Assembly (NCBI RefSeq): GCF_946151075.1
Contig: NZ_OX267715.1
Span: forward strand, 248,001 to 312,000
Direction of reading: 5' to 3'
DNA from: Neobacillus sp. Marseille-Q6967
Lineage (GTDB): Bacteria; Bacillota; Bacilli; Bacillales; Cytobacillaceae
DNA: 64,000 nucleotides
This document shows, piece by piece, positions 24,902-35,353 of this stretch. The first letter of the stretch is position 1. Each line of letters begins with the position of its first letter. The notes below the pieces were generated by a model. It was not told the DNA's origin and searched no databases. It was given only the letters and a program-made list of their open reading frames with translations. The position numbers and the translations under genes are program-made.

Positions 24902-25031
24902 TTTCACAATAATAAGGAGAGGTTGCTTTGAAAAAAGGCAAATTTGTGTCATAATTCATTAGGATAGAATAACATTGTTGCCTGTCACCAGTTGTTCTAT
25001 ATTATGGTACACAATTGAGGTGGTTCATTAA

Positions 25032-25769
25032 ATGGAGAGATTACAAAAGGTAATGGCCAGAGCCGGCATTGCTTCTAGAAGAAAGTCTGAGGAATTAATA
25101 AAAGAGGGTAAAGTGAAAGTTAATGGAAAAGTAGTTACGGAACTTGGTGTAAAGGTTTCTTCTTCTGACCGGGTTGAGGTGAATGAGGTACAGATTGAAA
25201 GGGAGGAGCCTGTTTACTTTTTATTATATAAACCAAGAGGAGTTATCTCGAGTGTTAGTGATGATAAAGGAAGGAAAGTGGTTACGGATTTCTTTCCTGA
25301 ATTAAGAGAAAGAATTTATCCAGTAGGCCGTCTAGATTACGATACTTCCGGTTTATTAGTTTTAACAAATGATGGAGAGTTTGCCAATTTACTGATGCAC
25401 CCGAGGAATCAAATTGATAAGGTCTACGTTGCTAAAGTAAAGGGCATTCCATTAAGAGAAAACCTTCGCAAGCTGGAGAGAGGTATTCATCTTGAAGACG
25501 GTAAAACAGCTCCAGCAAAAGTGAAAATGCTTTCTGTGGATAAAAAGAAGGGTACAGCAATTATTGAAATTACGATCCACGAAGGAAGAAATCGTCAAGT
25601 AAGAAGAATGTTTGAAGCAATCGGCCATGAAGTACTCAAATTAAAAAGAGAACGTTATGGTTTTTTAACGTTAAAAGGTTTGTCTACTGGAGATGCAAGA
25701 GAATTGACTCCACACGAAGTCAAGCAAATAAGGGCACTTGCAATGGAATCAGCTAATAAAAATTCATAA
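25032..25769 (+). CDS. rluB: 23S rRNA pseudouridine synthase RluB
   Basis: A 245-residue RsuA-family pseudouridine synthase, predicted to modify U2605-type positions of 23S rRNA. An S4 RNA-binding domain covers residues 1-60. The catalytic Asp is in GRLDYDTSGLLVLTNDGE near residue 103, and the KVYVAKVKG and GRNRQVRRMFEAIGH blocks follow. Position before resA matches B. subtilis (ypuL/rluB). GAGGTGGTTCATTAA precedes the ATG. Confidence 0.93.
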   Translation: MERLQKVMARAGIASRRKSEELIKEGKVKVNGKVVTELGVKVSSSDRVEVNEVQIEREEPVYFLLYKPRGVISSVSDDKGRKVVTDFFPELRERIYPVGRLDYDTSGLLVLTNDGEFANLLMHPRNQIDKVYVAKVKGIPLRENLRKLERGIHLEDGKTAPAKVKMLSVDKKKGTAIIEITIHEGRNRQVRRMFEAIGHEVLKLKRERYGFLTLKGLSTGDARELTPHEVKQIRALAMESANKNS

Positions 25770-25818
25770 AGGTGTCACATTTACCATCTTGTGTTATCAC
25801 TATGTTGGTAGTAACAAA

Positions 25819-25827
25819 TGATATAAT
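25819..25827 (+). promoter_or_regulatory. Extended -10 promoter candidate for resA
   Basis: TGATATAAT is an extended -10 with no clear -35, about 50 nt before resA. This fits an activator-dependent promoter; resABC is activated by ResD in B. subtilis. Confidence 0.45.
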
Positions 25828-25874
25828 TTAGCTTAAATGTGCAATAATCGTGTTTTTAGGGAGGGGAGTTTTTC

Positions 25875-26399
25875 ATGAAAAAACGGCGGTTAGTAATGAG
25901 AACGGTGATTTTACTCATACTAGGAGCAGCCGTTGTCTATACGCTTTATGCTAATTTAACAAAGGATGATAGACAAAAAGTGGCTGTCGGGGAAATGGCA
26001 CCTGATTTTGTCCTTGTTGATATGGAAGGAAATAAACATCAGCTTTCTGACTATAAAGGACAGGGAGTATTCTTAAACTTTTGGGGAACATGGTGTGAAC
26101 CATGTGAAGAGGAATTTCCATATATCAATAATCAGTACCATCAATTTAAAGGTCAAGGTGTTCAAGTGCTGGCTGTAAATATTAATGAATCAGAGCTTGC
26201 TGTAAATACGTTTGCGAATCGGCTTCAGCTGGATTTTCCAATTGTAATTGACAAGGACAGTCAGGTAATGACCGCATACAATATTGGCCCTTTACCCGCT
26301 ACCTTCTTGATTGATAAAGATGGAAAAGTGGTTAAATATCATACAGGGCAGTTAACCGAAGAACTTGTTAAAGAGTATATGGAGAAAATAAAACCATAA
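25875..26399 (+). CDS. resA: Extracytoplasmic thiol-disulfide oxidoreductase ResA
   Basis: A 174-residue thioredoxin-like protein anchored by an N-terminal membrane helix (about residues 10-26), facing outside. It reduces the disulfide in apocytochrome c so that heme can be attached. The redox motif is WCEPCEEEFP near residues 74-83, and the cis-proline lies in GPLPATF. Length equals the usual 174-180. It is the first gene of resABC. Confidence 0.95.
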   Translation: MKKRRLVMRTVILLILGAAVVYTLYANLTKDDRQKVAVGEMAPDFVLVDMEGNKHQLSDYKGQGVFLNFWGTWCEPCEEEFPYINNQYHQFKGQGVQVLAVNINESELAVNTFANRLQLDFPIVIDKDSQVMTAYNIGPLPATFLIDKDGKVVKYHTGQLTEELVKEYMEKIKP

Positions 26400-26419
26400 G
26401 GGTTGGGGAGTTTTTGGCA

Positions 26420-28048
26420 ATGAAAGATGTAAAATGTGAATGCGGACATGTGAATCCACATGGAACCGTATTGTGCGAAGCCTGTGGGAAAGTACTAGAT
26501 GAGCTAGCAAGGGAAAAACAACTGCTTGATATGCGTTATGAAGGCAGTGCCCGCCGCTCGCAAACCTATAACAAGACCATCATCGATAAGATATGGAACT
26601 TTTTTTCTTCAGTCAAAGTTGGGGTCTGGCTTATCGTCATTACGTTGATTGCTTCCGCCCTAGGGACTATTCTTCCCCAGAAAATGTATATACCATCCTC
26701 ACAGCCAGAAATATATTATGAGGAGGAATACGGCTGGTTTGGTAAATTATATTACGAAATCGGCTTTCATGATTTATACAGTTCATGGTGGTATTTAATC
26801 TTAGTTGCAATGATTGGGGTTTCACTTGTTATATGCAGTCTTGACCGGGTAGTACCTCTTTACAAAGCACTAAAGGTTCAAAAAGTTACGAGACACGAAG
26901 GATTTTTAAAACGTCAGCGTATTTTCGGAAAAAACAACCTTGTAGATGACAGTTCTTTTAAGCAGATAAAAGAACAATTAAAAGCTAAACGCTATCATGT
27001 TCGTGAAGAAAACGGTGATTTGTTAGCTGAAAAGGGGCGTTTTTCCCGCTGGGGCCCATATGTAAACCACGTTGGTCTCATCATCTTTTTAATCGGAGGT
27101 ATGCTGCGGTTTGTTCCCGGTATGTATATTGATGATGTGTTATGGCTTCGTGAAGGGGAGACAAAGGTAGTTCCGGAGACAGATGGAGAATATTATGTTA
27201 AGAATGAAAGATTTATTCTCGATCATTATGATAAAAATGAGGATAAAACCTTTGAAAAAGCGATTGACCGAGCTGGTATGGTGGTGAAAAATTACCAAAC
27301 GGATGCCGTTCTTTACAAAAGAGTAGGACCGGCTATACCGGGTGAAAAGCCGGAACTTGAAAAAGTCAAGGAACACAAAATTCGGGTGAATGAGCCATTA
27401 AAATTTGAATCGTTTGCTTTATACCAAGTAGATTATAAAATGGATGAAATGCAAACGATGACATTTGCCTTAACCAACAAAACAACTGAGGAAACCTTTG
27501 GTGAAGTAAAGATTGATCTTTATAATCCAAAGGAAAAATATGAACTTAGTGATGGGTATTCTGTTGAGATTTTGAGCTTTTTCCCTGATTTTGAATTTGC
27601 TGAAGATGGGGAACCGCGGACAAAAACACGGATACCAAACAATCCTGCTTTTGTATTTAAGATGATAACACCGGATAAGCCTGAAGGGGAAACAAGCTTT
27701 GTAGCAATTCAGCAAACAATCGAGCCTTTAGGTGACAATGTCTATAAAATGGCTTTTAAAGGCATTGAAACCAAAAATGTTACTGCTTTAACAGTCCGTA
27801 AAGATTTAACACTTTGGATTATCATTCTTGGCGGAATTATTTTCATGATTGGTGTCATTCAAGGTGCCTATTGGAATCATCGGAGAATTTGGGTTCAAAA
27901 CAAAAATGGTGAAATTTGGGTTGCGGCCCATACCAATAAAAACTGGTATGGATTAAAACGAGAAATGGAAACCATTTTAGCAGGTACAAAGATAAATATG
28001 CCCGAAGATCAACTTCAAAGGGCAGCTTTGGATAAGGAGGGAGTCTAG
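26420..28048 (+). CDS. resB: Cytochrome c biogenesis protein ResB
   Basis: A 542-residue membrane protein, identical in length to B. subtilis ResB, forming with ResC the system II heme-handling and ligation complex. A short N-terminal zinc-ribbon-like motif (CECGHVNPHG and CEACG) precedes four transmembrane spans (near 65-85, 120-145, 205-228 and 465-488), with a large extracytoplasmic domain between the third and fourth. The ATG at 26420 is preferred to the TTG at 26414, given GGGGAG at 26405-26410. resC follows immediately. Confidence 0.95.
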   Translation: MKDVKCECGHVNPHGTVLCEACGKVLDELAREKQLLDMRYEGSARRSQTYNKTIIDKIWNFFSSVKVGVWLIVITLIASALGTILPQKMYIPSSQPEIYYEEEYGWFGKLYYEIGFHDLYSSWWYLILVAMIGVSLVICSLDRVVPLYKALKVQKVTRHEGFLKRQRIFGKNNLVDDSSFKQIKEQLKAKRYHVREENGDLLAEKGRFSRWGPYVNHVGLIIFLIGGMLRFVPGMYIDDVLWLREGETKVVPETDGEYYVKNERFILDHYDKNEDKTFEKAIDRAGMVVKNYQTDAVLYKRVGPAIPGEKPELEKVKEHKIRVNEPLKFESFALYQVDYKMDEMQTMTFALTNKTTEETFGEVKIDLYNPKEKYELSDGYSVEILSFFPDFEFAEDGEPRTKTRIPNNPAFVFKMITPDKPEGETSFVAIQQTIEPLGDNVYKMAFKGIETKNVTALTVRKDLTLWIIILGGIIFMIGVIQGAYWNHRRIWVQNKNGEIWVAAHTNKNWYGLKREMETILAGTKINMPEDQLQRAALDKEGV

Positions 28049-29236
28049 TTGGTTACATTAAGCAGTAATTTATTATATATTTCCTTTATTCTTTACTTAA
28101 CGGCCACCCTCTTTTTTGGCGGAGCCATTAAAGAGAAAAAGGGTGCTGAAACAAAAGGCAGTACTAACCGATGGGGAAAAATTGCAATCTGGTTAACAAT
28201 CATAGGCTTTATATCGCAAGTAGGATACTTTATTACAAGGTGGATTGCAGCTGGACATGCGCCGGTTAGTAATTTATTTGAATTTACAACCTTCTTTGGA
28301 ATGGCTCTAGTTGGTGCATTTATTGTTATTTACTTTATCTATCGTACGCCGCTCCTCGGGTTATTTACCATGCCAGTTGCAGTTCTAATCATTGCCTATG
28401 CGAGCATGTTTCCAAGGGAAATTACTCCTTTGATACCTGCTTTGCAAAGTGATTGGCTTCATATTCATGTTACGACTGCAGCATTAGGTGAGGCGATACT
28501 TGCAATCAGTTTTGCTGCGGGATTAATTTATCTTGTAAAGGTAATTGATCAATCTAAAGCAAGCAAGCGTACATTTTGGTTAGAAACCGTTATGTTTAGT
28601 TTAGTAACAACCCTTGGATTTGTTCTTATTTCCACATTATTTTCATCATTGGATTATAAAGCAGAATTTAATTGGGTTGATAAAAATGACAATCAAGTTA
28701 CAGTAGAATATTCAATGCCGGCTATTACCGGCCCAAATGAATGGGAATTATCAACAAAAGGAGCTTTTGAACCGCTAGTAGAAATGCCGGCAATTATTAA
28801 CGCTAAAAAACTAAATACAGTAATTTGGTCCCTAATTGGTGGTTTTATCCTTTACGGATTACTAAGGTTAATTCTTAGAAAGCGAATATCCGCTGCCCTT
28901 CAGCCATTGGTAAGAAAAATTAATCTCGATTTGGTTGATGAGATTAGCTATCGCTCAGTGCTAATAGGTTTCCCGGTATTTACCTTGGGCGCCTTAATCT
29001 TTGCGATGATTTGGGCCCAAATCGCGTGGACCCGGTTCTGGGGTTGGGATCCAAAGGAAGTTTGGGCACTAATTACTTGGTTGTTCTACGCAGCATTTTT
29101 ACACTTAAGGCTTTCAAAAGGATGGCATGGTGAAAAGTCTGCCTGGCTGGCGGTTATTGGTTTTGTCATCATCATGTTCAACTTAGTTGCCGTAAACCTT
29201 GTGATAGCCGGTCTTCATTCCTATGCAGGGTCATAA
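28049..29236 (+). CDS. resC: Cytochrome c biogenesis protein ResC
   Basis: A 395-residue polytopic membrane protein of the CcsA/CcmF/CcmC heme-handling family, partner of ResB. The tryptophan-rich WWD heme-binding domain is near residues 330-350 ([17 protein letters not shown]). Conserved His residues occur in [23 protein letters not shown] and the C-terminal GLHSYA. The start is TTG directly after the resB stop, with AAGGAGGGAG overlapping the resB end. Confidence 0.94.
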   Translation: MVTLSSNLLYISFILYLTATLFFGGAIKEKKGAETKGSTNRWGKIAIWLTIIGFISQVGYFITRWIAAGHAPVSNLFEFTTFFGMALVGAFIVIYFIYRTPLLGLFTMPVAVLIIAYASMFPREITPLIPALQSDWLHIHVTTAALGEAILAISFAAGLIYLVKVIDQSKASKRTFWLETVMFSLVTTLGFVLISTLFSSLDYKAEFNWVDKNDNQVTVEYSMPAITGPNEWELSTKGAFEPLVEMPAIINAKKLNTVIWSLIGGFILYGLLRLILRKRISAALQPLVRKINLDLVDEISYRSVLIGFPVFTLGALIFAMIWAQIAWTRFWGWDPKEVWALITWLFYAAFLHLRLSKGWHGEKSAWLAVIGFVIIMFNLVAVNLVIAGLHSYAGS

Positions 29237-29255
29237 TAAATGCCGAAATTATATT

Positions 29256-29285
29256 GCCTTTACTTTATAAGTAAAGGCTTTTTTG
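29256..29285 (+). terminator. Terminator after resC
   Basis: GCCTTTACTT / AAGTAAAGGC stem with a short loop and TTTTTT. Confidence 0.88.
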
Positions 29286-29419
29286 TAAAAGAATTTCCTC
29301 TAACCACGGTGTTAAGTGGCATTTTGTCAAAATTTAGACACTATTTCCGTGGACAATTGCTGTAATATATAGAAAAAACTTATACCTTTTTGTAAAATAA
29401 CTGCATGGGGGGATTATTA

Positions 29420-30136
29420 ATGGATAAAGAAATTAAAATTTTAGTTGTTGATGATGAAGAAAGAATTCGCCGCTTATTAAAAATGTATTTAGAGCGTGAA
29501 GAATATGTGATTGATGAAGCAGAAGATGGAAACGAAGCACTAACAAAAGCTATTGCGAATGACTACGATGTCATTCTTTTAGATTTGATGATGCCAGGTA
29601 AAGACGGAATTGAAGTCTGCCGGGAACTAAGGGAAAAGAAAGCTACACCTGTTATTATGTTGACTGCTAAAGGTGAAGAAGTCAATCGGGTTCAAGGATT
29701 CGAAGTGGGTACAGATGATTATATCGTGAAGCCATTTAGCCCTAGAGAGGTTGTTTTACGTGTAAAGGCATTGTTGAGAAGGTCATCTCAAACAAGTTAC
29801 CTGCAAACGGATACTACGACAAAAGATGTTATTGTATTCCCTCATTTAACAATTGACAATGATGCTCACCGCGTGGCTGCTGACGGAAAAGAAGTCAGCT
29901 TAACACCAAAAGAATATGAATTGCTTTATTTTCTTGCAAAAGCTCCCGATAAAGTATTTGACCGTGAACAGCTTTTGAAGGAAGTTTGGCACTATGAATT
30001 CTTTGGAGATTTACGTACAGTAGATACACATGTAAAGCGCCTTCGTGAAAAATTAAATAAAGTGTCTGAACAAGCTGCGAGAATGATTGTTACAGTTTGG
30101 GGAGTTGGCTATAAATTCGAGGTAGTGAATGAATGA
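29420..30136 (+). CDS. resD: Response regulator ResD
   Basis: A 238-residue OmpR/PhoB-type regulator. The receiver domain (about 1-118) has the acidic pocket VVDDEE near residues 9-13, the phosphorylated Asp in [11 protein letters not shown] and Lys in YIVKPFSP. The winged helix (about 135-238) contains [12 protein letters not shown] and [13 protein letters not shown]. In B. subtilis ResD activates genes for aerobic and anaerobic respiration, including resABC. The ATG at 29420 follows GGGGGGAT. It overlaps resE by 4 nt. Confidence 0.96.
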   Translation: MDKEIKILVVDDEERIRRLLKMYLEREEYVIDEAEDGNEALTKAIANDYDVILLDLMMPGKDGIEVCRELREKKATPVIMLTAKGEEVNRVQGFEVGTDDYIVKPFSPREVVLRVKALLRRSSQTSYLQTDTTTKDVIVFPHLTIDNDAHRVAADGKEVSLTPKEYELLYFLAKAPDKVFDREQLLKEVWHYEFFGDLRTVDTHVKRLREKLNKVSEQAARMIVTVWGVGYKFEVVNE

Positions 30137-31917
30137 CCTTTCTTCGAAGTGTAGTAGGTAAACTTTGGTTTACCATTATCTTCCTCGTTGCTTTCATCCT
30201 TTTTATTTTAACCGTTATGTTACTAGAGTTTTTTGAGAACTATAACATTTCTGAAACGAAAAATAATTTGACCAATACGGCTGAAAAGATTGCAAAGGTA
30301 TTGGAAGCACATCAAGATTTGGAATTTCCCATAGGTTTAGAAATTTCTTGGGAGATTATTGACGAAGTCACGAAGGTAGTAATCATTAAGAATAACGAGG
30401 AAATCTATTACTCTCCCAACACGGAAGATACCGTCAAGCTTTCCCTTTCTGATATAGAGAATGATCAGGAGTTATCCAAGATATTTACAGAAAATGCAGA
30501 AGTTGTTGCAAAAGTTGCATCCTTGTCCAGTAAAGAAGATAGTGAAGACAGTTCAAAGTATTCGATTATTGGTGTACCACTGCATCTTGATAATCATCAA
30601 AATGGTGCAGTCTTTATTTATCAATCGCTTGAGGTTGTCCGAAAAACTACACATGAAATGACTAAGTATGTATTACTTGTAGCGGGTGTCGCGATTATTC
30701 TTACAACGATTTTTGCCTTTTTCCTATCAACAAGGATTACGGCTCCATTAAGGAAGATGAGGGAAGCGGCCTTTGAAGTAGCCCGAGGAAAGTTTGATAC
30801 AAAAGTACCGATCCTAACTCACGATGAAATTGGTGAACTGGCCACTGCATTTAATCAAATGGGCAGGCAGTTGAAGTTTAATATGAATGCCCTTAACCAG
30901 GAAAAAGAACAGCTTTCTAGTATATTAAGCAGTATGGCAGATGGAGTTATTACATTTAATCGTGATGGTACGATCTTAATTACCAATCCTCCTGCTGACC
31001 GCTTTTTACAATATTGGTATTATGAAAAAGGTGGCAAAGATATAGGTACTGAAGCATTACCTTCACACGTAATGAACCTTTTTCAACAGGCAGTGGATAC
31101 AGAAACAGAGCAAATTGGAGAAATTTCTCTTCAAGGCCGGTATTGGGTCATTCTTGTGAGCCCATTATATAGTAACAGATTTATTCGGGGGGCCGTCGCC
31201 GTTTTAAGGGATATGACTGAAGAACGACAGTTGGAAAAAATGAGAAAAGATTTTATTGCCAATGTATCCCATGAGCTAAGGACTCCCATTTCAATGCTTC
31301 AAGGCTATAGTGAGGCGATTGTTGACGATATTGCTGAATCACAGGAAGAAAAGAAGGAAATGGCAAAGGTTATCTATGATGAATCATTAAGGATGGGACG
31401 ACTTGTAAATGAACTTCTTGATTTGGCAAGAATGGAAGCAGGTCATTTACAATTAAATTATGACAAAGTAAACCTTACCTCTTTTATGAATCGCATTATT
31501 TTTAAATTTCAAGGGCTTGCAAAGGATCATGAAATTCATTTGAGTGCAGAACTCGAAAATGGAATTTCGGAAGCAGTATTTGATCCAGACCGAATTGAAC
31601 AAGTTCTGACAAACCTGATTGATAATGCGATCAGACATACCCCGCAAGATGGTTATGTGAAGCTTTCTGTCAGTCAGGATGAGTTGGGGATTAAGGTGCA
31701 TGTATCGGATTCGGGTTCTGGAATACCTGAAGAAGATTTACCATTTGTATTTGAACGGTTTTATAAGGCTGATAAAGCCAGAACTAGAGGCAGGGCAGGT
31801 ACAGGGTTAGGACTAGCTATCGCCAAAAACATTATTGATTCACATCATGGTCATATAGCTGTTCAAAGTAAAATCGGACAAGGTACGACATTTACCTTCG
31901 TATTGCCTCGAAAATAA
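30133..31917 (+). CDS. resE: Sensor histidine kinase ResE
   Basis: A 594-residue membrane kinase/phosphatase of ResD. Two transmembrane helices (near 10-32 and 178-198) flank an extracytoplasmic sensor loop. A HAMP domain (about 200-250), PAS domain (about 260-365), HisKA with [20 protein letters not shown] near 377, and HATPase_c (N-box [31 protein letters not shown]) follow. All catalytic boxes are intact. Translationally coupled to resD. Confidence 0.95.
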   Translation: MTFLRSVVGKLWFTIIFLVAFILFILTVMLLEFFENYNISETKNNLTNTAEKIAKVLEAHQDLEFPIGLEISWEIIDEVTKVVIIKNNEEIYYSPNTEDTVKLSLSDIENDQELSKIFTENAEVVAKVASLSSKEDSEDSSKYSIIGVPLHLDNHQNGAVFIYQSLEVVRKTTHEMTKYVLLVAGVAIILTTIFAFFLSTRITAPLRKMREAAFEVARGKFDTKVPILTHDEIGELATAFNQMGRQLKFNMNALNQEKEQLSSILSSMADGVITFNRDGTILITNPPADRFLQYWYYEKGGKDIGTEALPSHVMNLFQQAVDTETEQIGEISLQGRYWVILVSPLYSNRFIRGAVAVLRDMTEERQLEKMRKDFIANVSHELRTPISMLQGYSEAIVDDIAESQEEKKEMAKVIYDESLRMGRLVNELLDLARMEAGHLQLNYDKVNLTSFMNRIIFKFQGLAKDHEIHLSAELENGISEAVFDPDRIEQVLTNLIDNAIRHTPQDGYVKLSVSQDELGIKVHVSDSGSGIPEEDLPFVFERFYKADKARTRGRAGTGLGLAIAKNIIDSHHGHIAVQSKIGQGTTFTFVLPRK

Positions 31918-31961
31918 GAAAAAAATGCCGATTGTTCTTGATTCACGAGAAACATATAGTT

Positions 31962-31991
31962 AAACTCATCCATTAGGATGAGTTTTTTGTT
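31962..31991 (+). terminator. Terminator after resE
   Basis: AAACTCATCC / GGATGAGTTT stem, tiny loop, then TTTTGTTT. Confidence 0.88.
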
Positions 31992-32060
31992 TCTTCATTT
32001 TGCTAAGTTATTCCAATAACTTCCTTCCTTTTTAGTCCTAAAAAGTCTATATTTATAATG

Positions 32061-32087
32061 TGAAACTTTTTATACATAAGTATCGAC
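32061..32087 (+). promoter_or_regulatory. Autoregulatory sigma-X promoter of sigX
   Basis: TGAAAC (32061-32066), exactly 17 nt, then CGAC (32084-32087). This fits the ECF sigma-X pattern TGTAAC-N17-CGWC with one mismatch. Confidence 0.65.
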
Positions 32088-32114
32088 TAATATTATGAAC
32101 GGGGAGGGGACTTG

Positions 32115-32666
32115 ATGGACTCCGTTTTCGATGAACTCTATCAAAAATATCATCATGACGTTTTTCAATTTCTAGTTTATATGGTCAGAAATAAGGAACA
32201 AGCTGAGGACCTTGTCCAAGAAGTATATATTCGAGTTTTTAAATCTTATCATCGGTTTGAAGGCAAGAGCAGCGAAAAAACATGGCTTTTTTCCATTGCA
32301 AGAAATGTCGCTATTGATTATTTCCGAAAACAAAAGGGCTGGAAAGACCGTCTGCTTGAAAAGTTTGATTGGTCCTCCAGCCAAGTGAAGGATGAGTATC
32401 CGATTCCGGAGGAAGTTACGATTCAAAACGAAGAAATTAAATGTATTTATAAATGCTTGGAATATTGTACACTGGACCAGCGCTCGGTTATTATCTTAAG
32501 GTATTTAAATGATTTATCCATCACCGAAACGGCTCAAACATTGGGATGGACAGAGAGTAAAGTAAAAACAACGCAGCATCGGGCGTTAAAGGTATTAAAA
32601 AGGAATATGGAGACATTTTATGATAAGGAGGGATCAGATGGTGAGAAGGTCAGGATGGAGCGATAA
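32115..32666 (+). CDS. sigX: ECF sigma factor SigX
   Basis: A 183-residue extracytoplasmic-function sigma factor. In B. subtilis sigma-X drives genes altering cell-surface charge (dlt, pssA operon) and resistance to cationic peptides. Region 2 covers about residues 10-78 (DLVQEVYIRVFKSYHRFEGK, then SSEKTWLFSIARN). Region 4 is near 120-170 (QRSVIILRYLNDLSITETA and SKVKTTQHRALKVL). The ATG at 32115 follows GGGGAGGGGA. It overlaps rsiX by 29 nt. Confidence 0.93.
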   Translation: MDSVFDELYQKYHHDVFQFLVYMVRNKEQAEDLVQEVYIRVFKSYHRFEGKSSEKTWLFSIARNVAIDYFRKQKGWKDRLLEKFDWSSSQVKDEYPIPEEVTIQNEEIKCIYKCLEYCTLDQRSVIILRYLNDLSITETAQTLGWTESKVKTTQHRALKVLKRNMETFYDKEGSDGEKVRMER

Positions 32667-33825
32667 ACAGCTCGAAGACTTACTAAGGCAAATGCCTAAA
32701 ATAAAGGACAATCGCAATCCTCGTGACATATATCAAAATCTCTCTATTGAGAAAAAGCGCAAGCGTCCTTCTTGGTTACTACCAGGTTTTGCGTCCGCAG
32801 CAGCCCTACTTCTTATCATTGTTTTAGTACCTAAATTATTAGTTGGAAATCATCTTTCCCTTGATAAGTCAGTGGAAGAAAAATCTTCACAGGAGAATAT
32901 GAGTATAGCGCAAGATAACTCCTCCTCTTTTATGAAAAAACAAGAGGCCGCCCAAAAAGAAGAGGGACTTTCACAAGGTCAGCCAAAAATCCTTATGAGC
33001 GGTAATCAAAAGAATGCTCTTTATGATGATGAACTTGGGAATGGCAGAGCACTAACTTACTGGATTCCAGACCAGATGGGGCAAATATTAGTGCCAATTT
33101 CTACTGTTATAGACCCGGGATCAGAAAATGATTGGCTTACTTTATTTACGAAAGGAATGAATCACTTAAGAGAAGAAGAATGGGGGCTTAGTGACTATTA
33201 TCCAATAAATGCAAATTTTACTTATAATAACGAGCAAAATCGGGTTTTAGTGGATGTACCAGAAGACCACACATATGGTCAAGGGGCAGCAAACGAAACC
33301 ATTTTTCTTAATGTATTAAAAAACGATATTTCCTCCAATAGTAATATTAAGGAAATAGGGTTATCTACAAACGGGAAACCAGGAATTGAGTTCGGTAACT
33401 ATGGTCTAATAAACCAAGTGGTTATCGAGGAGAGGAATTATGCTCATTTCTTTTTTACACCTAAGGATAGGGAAACCACTTATATTGTTCCATCCAATCA
33501 ATCTTATGAGGATATCATCACCGCATTTGACGCTATGAAAACGGGACAGCCAGAGTTTGGTTTAGAAGCCTCTATAGGTTCAGGTTTTAGTTTTAAGGAT
33601 GTTTCTATTAATAGTAATGTCTTAACGATTACATTTGATGATCATGCAACATTAAAAGATGACACAGCTACACTTTATTCTTTTGAGGCCATATTATTAA
33701 CAGCAAAGGAATTTGGGGTTGAAAGGATTCTGTTGGTGAATTCTCCGCTCGGTCAGCTGGGACCGTTTGATTTAACCCAGGAAATAAAAGTTCCCATAGC
33801 AGCAAACTATATTCCCATTGAATAA
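32638..33825 (+). CDS. rsiX: Anti-sigma-X factor RsiX
   Basis: A 395-residue single-pass membrane protein. The short N-terminal cytoplasmic part (about 1-45) would bind SigX. One transmembrane helix (near 50-68) is followed by a large extracellular domain of about 325 residues that includes a GerMN-like pattern. B. subtilis RsiX is 368 residues and sits in the same place. The ATG at 32638 is preferred over 32620, because AAGGAGGG at 32626-32633 lies just before it. Overlap with sigX implies coupled synthesis of factor and anti-factor. Confidence 0.9.
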   Translation: MVRRSGWSDKQLEDLLRQMPKIKDNRNPRDIYQNLSIEKKRKRPSWLLPGFASAAALLLIIVLVPKLLVGNHLSLDKSVEEKSSQENMSIAQDNSSSFMKKQEAAQKEEGLSQGQPKILMSGNQKNALYDDELGNGRALTYWIPDQMGQILVPISTVIDPGSENDWLTLFTKGMNHLREEEWGLSDYYPINANFTYNNEQNRVLVDVPEDHTYGQGAANETIFLNVLKNDISSNSNIKEIGLSTNGKPGIEFGNYGLINQVVIEERNYAHFFFTPKDRETTYIVPSNQSYEDIITAFDAMKTGQPEFGLEASIGSGFSFKDVSINSNVLTITFDDHATLKDDTATLYSFEAILLTAKEFGVERILLVNSPLGQLGPFDLTQEIKVPIAANYIPIE

Positions 33826-33827
33826 CA

Positions 33828-33860
33828 AAAAGGTCGACCTAAAAAAGGTTGACTTTTTTT
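33828..33860 (+). terminator. Terminator after rsiX
   Basis: AAAAAGGTCGACCT / AGGTTGACTTTTT stem with one bulge and one G-U pair, then T run. Confidence 0.7.
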
Positions 33861-33991
33861 ATGTATAAAATCGATTAGGTCTCCAAATTATAACAAGTAT
33901 GGTTTAACCTCCCCTGCCCAAACAGGATGTTCTAAACACGAATATGTTTACATATTGTTTGTGTAGTGGGACAAGATTAAGGAGGAAAAAG

Positions 33992-34717
33992 ATGCGTGAC
34001 TACATAAAGAGGCTTTTAATTGCCGCTATTATGGCGCTTTGTGTCAGTTTATTATTTTTAGGAGGAAAACATACAGAAGCAAGCATGAATGATTCACAAG
34101 TCATTAAAGAGGAATGGATATGGCCGACAAATGGGGTCATATCTGATACATATGGAACGAGACATGGAAAACATAAAGGGATTGACATAGCTGGTGGACT
34201 AAACTCCCCGGTTTTAGCTGTAGAGGATGGAGTCGTAGGAAAATCCTATTTCTCCCAAACATATGGAAATGTGATATTTATAAAACATCCCCATGATTTT
34301 GTAACGGTTTATGCCCATTTAAATAAGCGGCTTGTTTCTGAAGGGCAAAAGGTAAAGCAGGGCGATCAAATCGGTACAATGGGGAAAACAGGGCAATCAA
34401 CAGGAGTACATCTTCATTTCGAAACACACCAGCTCGAGTGGACATTTGATAAGAAAAATGCCTTTAATCCAGAGAAGTTATTAGGCGATACAGATGTTGG
34501 TCTAACGGTTAAAGCAGGAGCGGTCAGTGTTGGAAACCCTGTATTGGAAGTAAGCAGCGGATTAAACAGTGATAAGAATCATTATGTGGTACAAGCTGGG
34601 GATACGCTGACATCGATTGCTCACAAAAATAATACCTCCGTTGAGAAACTAAAAGAGTTTAACCAATTATCATCTGACCTTATTAAACCAAAACAAATAT
34701 TAGTTATTGAACAATAA
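33992..34717 (+). CDS. Secreted M23 metallopeptidase with C-terminal LysM domain
   Basis: A 241-residue exported peptidoglycan hydrolase. The hydrophobic signal or anchor covers about residues 8-26. The LytM/M23 domain (about 40-150) keeps the zinc ligands: HKGID near residue 61 and HLHFE near 141. It is therefore probably an active endopeptidase, unlike degenerate SpoIIQ. A LysM cell-wall-binding domain (YVVQAGDTLTSIAHKNNTSV) follows near 198-240. AAGGAGG precedes the ATG at 33992. B. subtilis has no equivalent gene here; its role in growth or sporulation is not known. Confidence 0.85.
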   Translation: MRDYIKRLLIAAIMALCVSLLFLGGKHTEASMNDSQVIKEEWIWPTNGVISDTYGTRHGKHKGIDIAGGLNSPVLAVEDGVVGKSYFSQTYGNVIFIKHPHDFVTVYAHLNKRLVSEGQKVKQGDQIGTMGKTGQSTGVHLHFETHQLEWTFDKKNAFNPEKLLGDTDVGLTVKAGAVSVGNPVLEVSSGLNSDKNHYVVQAGDTLTSIAHKNNTSVEKLKEFNQLSSDLIKPKQILVIEQ

Positions 34718-34720
34718 AAG

Positions 34721-34745
34721 AAACCCGGCAACGGGTTTTTTCTAT
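34721..34745 (+). terminator. Terminator after the M23/LysM gene
   Basis: AAACCCG-GCAA-CGGGTTT then TTTCTATTT. Confidence 0.85.
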
Positions 34746-34802
34746 TTACTCTTCCTCTTTTCAATATAATTTTGTAAAAAAATCAGGCTGATTTTTTGGA
34801 TA

Positions 34803-34832
34803 ATAAAAACCCCCAATAAATTTTGGGGGTTA
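34803..34832 (-). terminator. Terminator of the ferredoxin gene (reverse strand)
   Basis: AACCCCCAA / TTGGGGGTT stem with a 6-nt loop and TTTTATTA on the reverse strand. Confidence 0.82.
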
Positions 34833-34860
34833 GCAGCTTAAAATATCCGAATGACAAATT

Positions 34861-35169
<309 letters not shown>

Positions 35170-35353
35170 TTACTAAATACTATTGTAAAACTGTACGACT
35201 AACTTTTCAATAGAAAAATGCTATTAAAAGAACGTTAGTACCTTGTCTTTATAATCTTCCACATTTTTAGGCAACATCATCAGGGATTTCATGGTAGAAT
35301 GTAATAGAAAAATCGCAAATTCTGTCGATACGGAGATAAAGTGGTGGAGTGGA

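Noticed and set aside
24676..24912. A 78-codon ORF across the family A repeat after spmB
   Set aside because: It has no ribosome-binding site, consists mostly of repeat sequence and runs through a terminator; the repeat produces such ORFs by chance.
24928..24954. Eight-codon ORF (TTG AAA AAA GGC ...) with AAGGAGAGG upstream of rluB
   Set aside because: Too short to support; no regulatory logic visible. Possibly a remnant of a lost gene.
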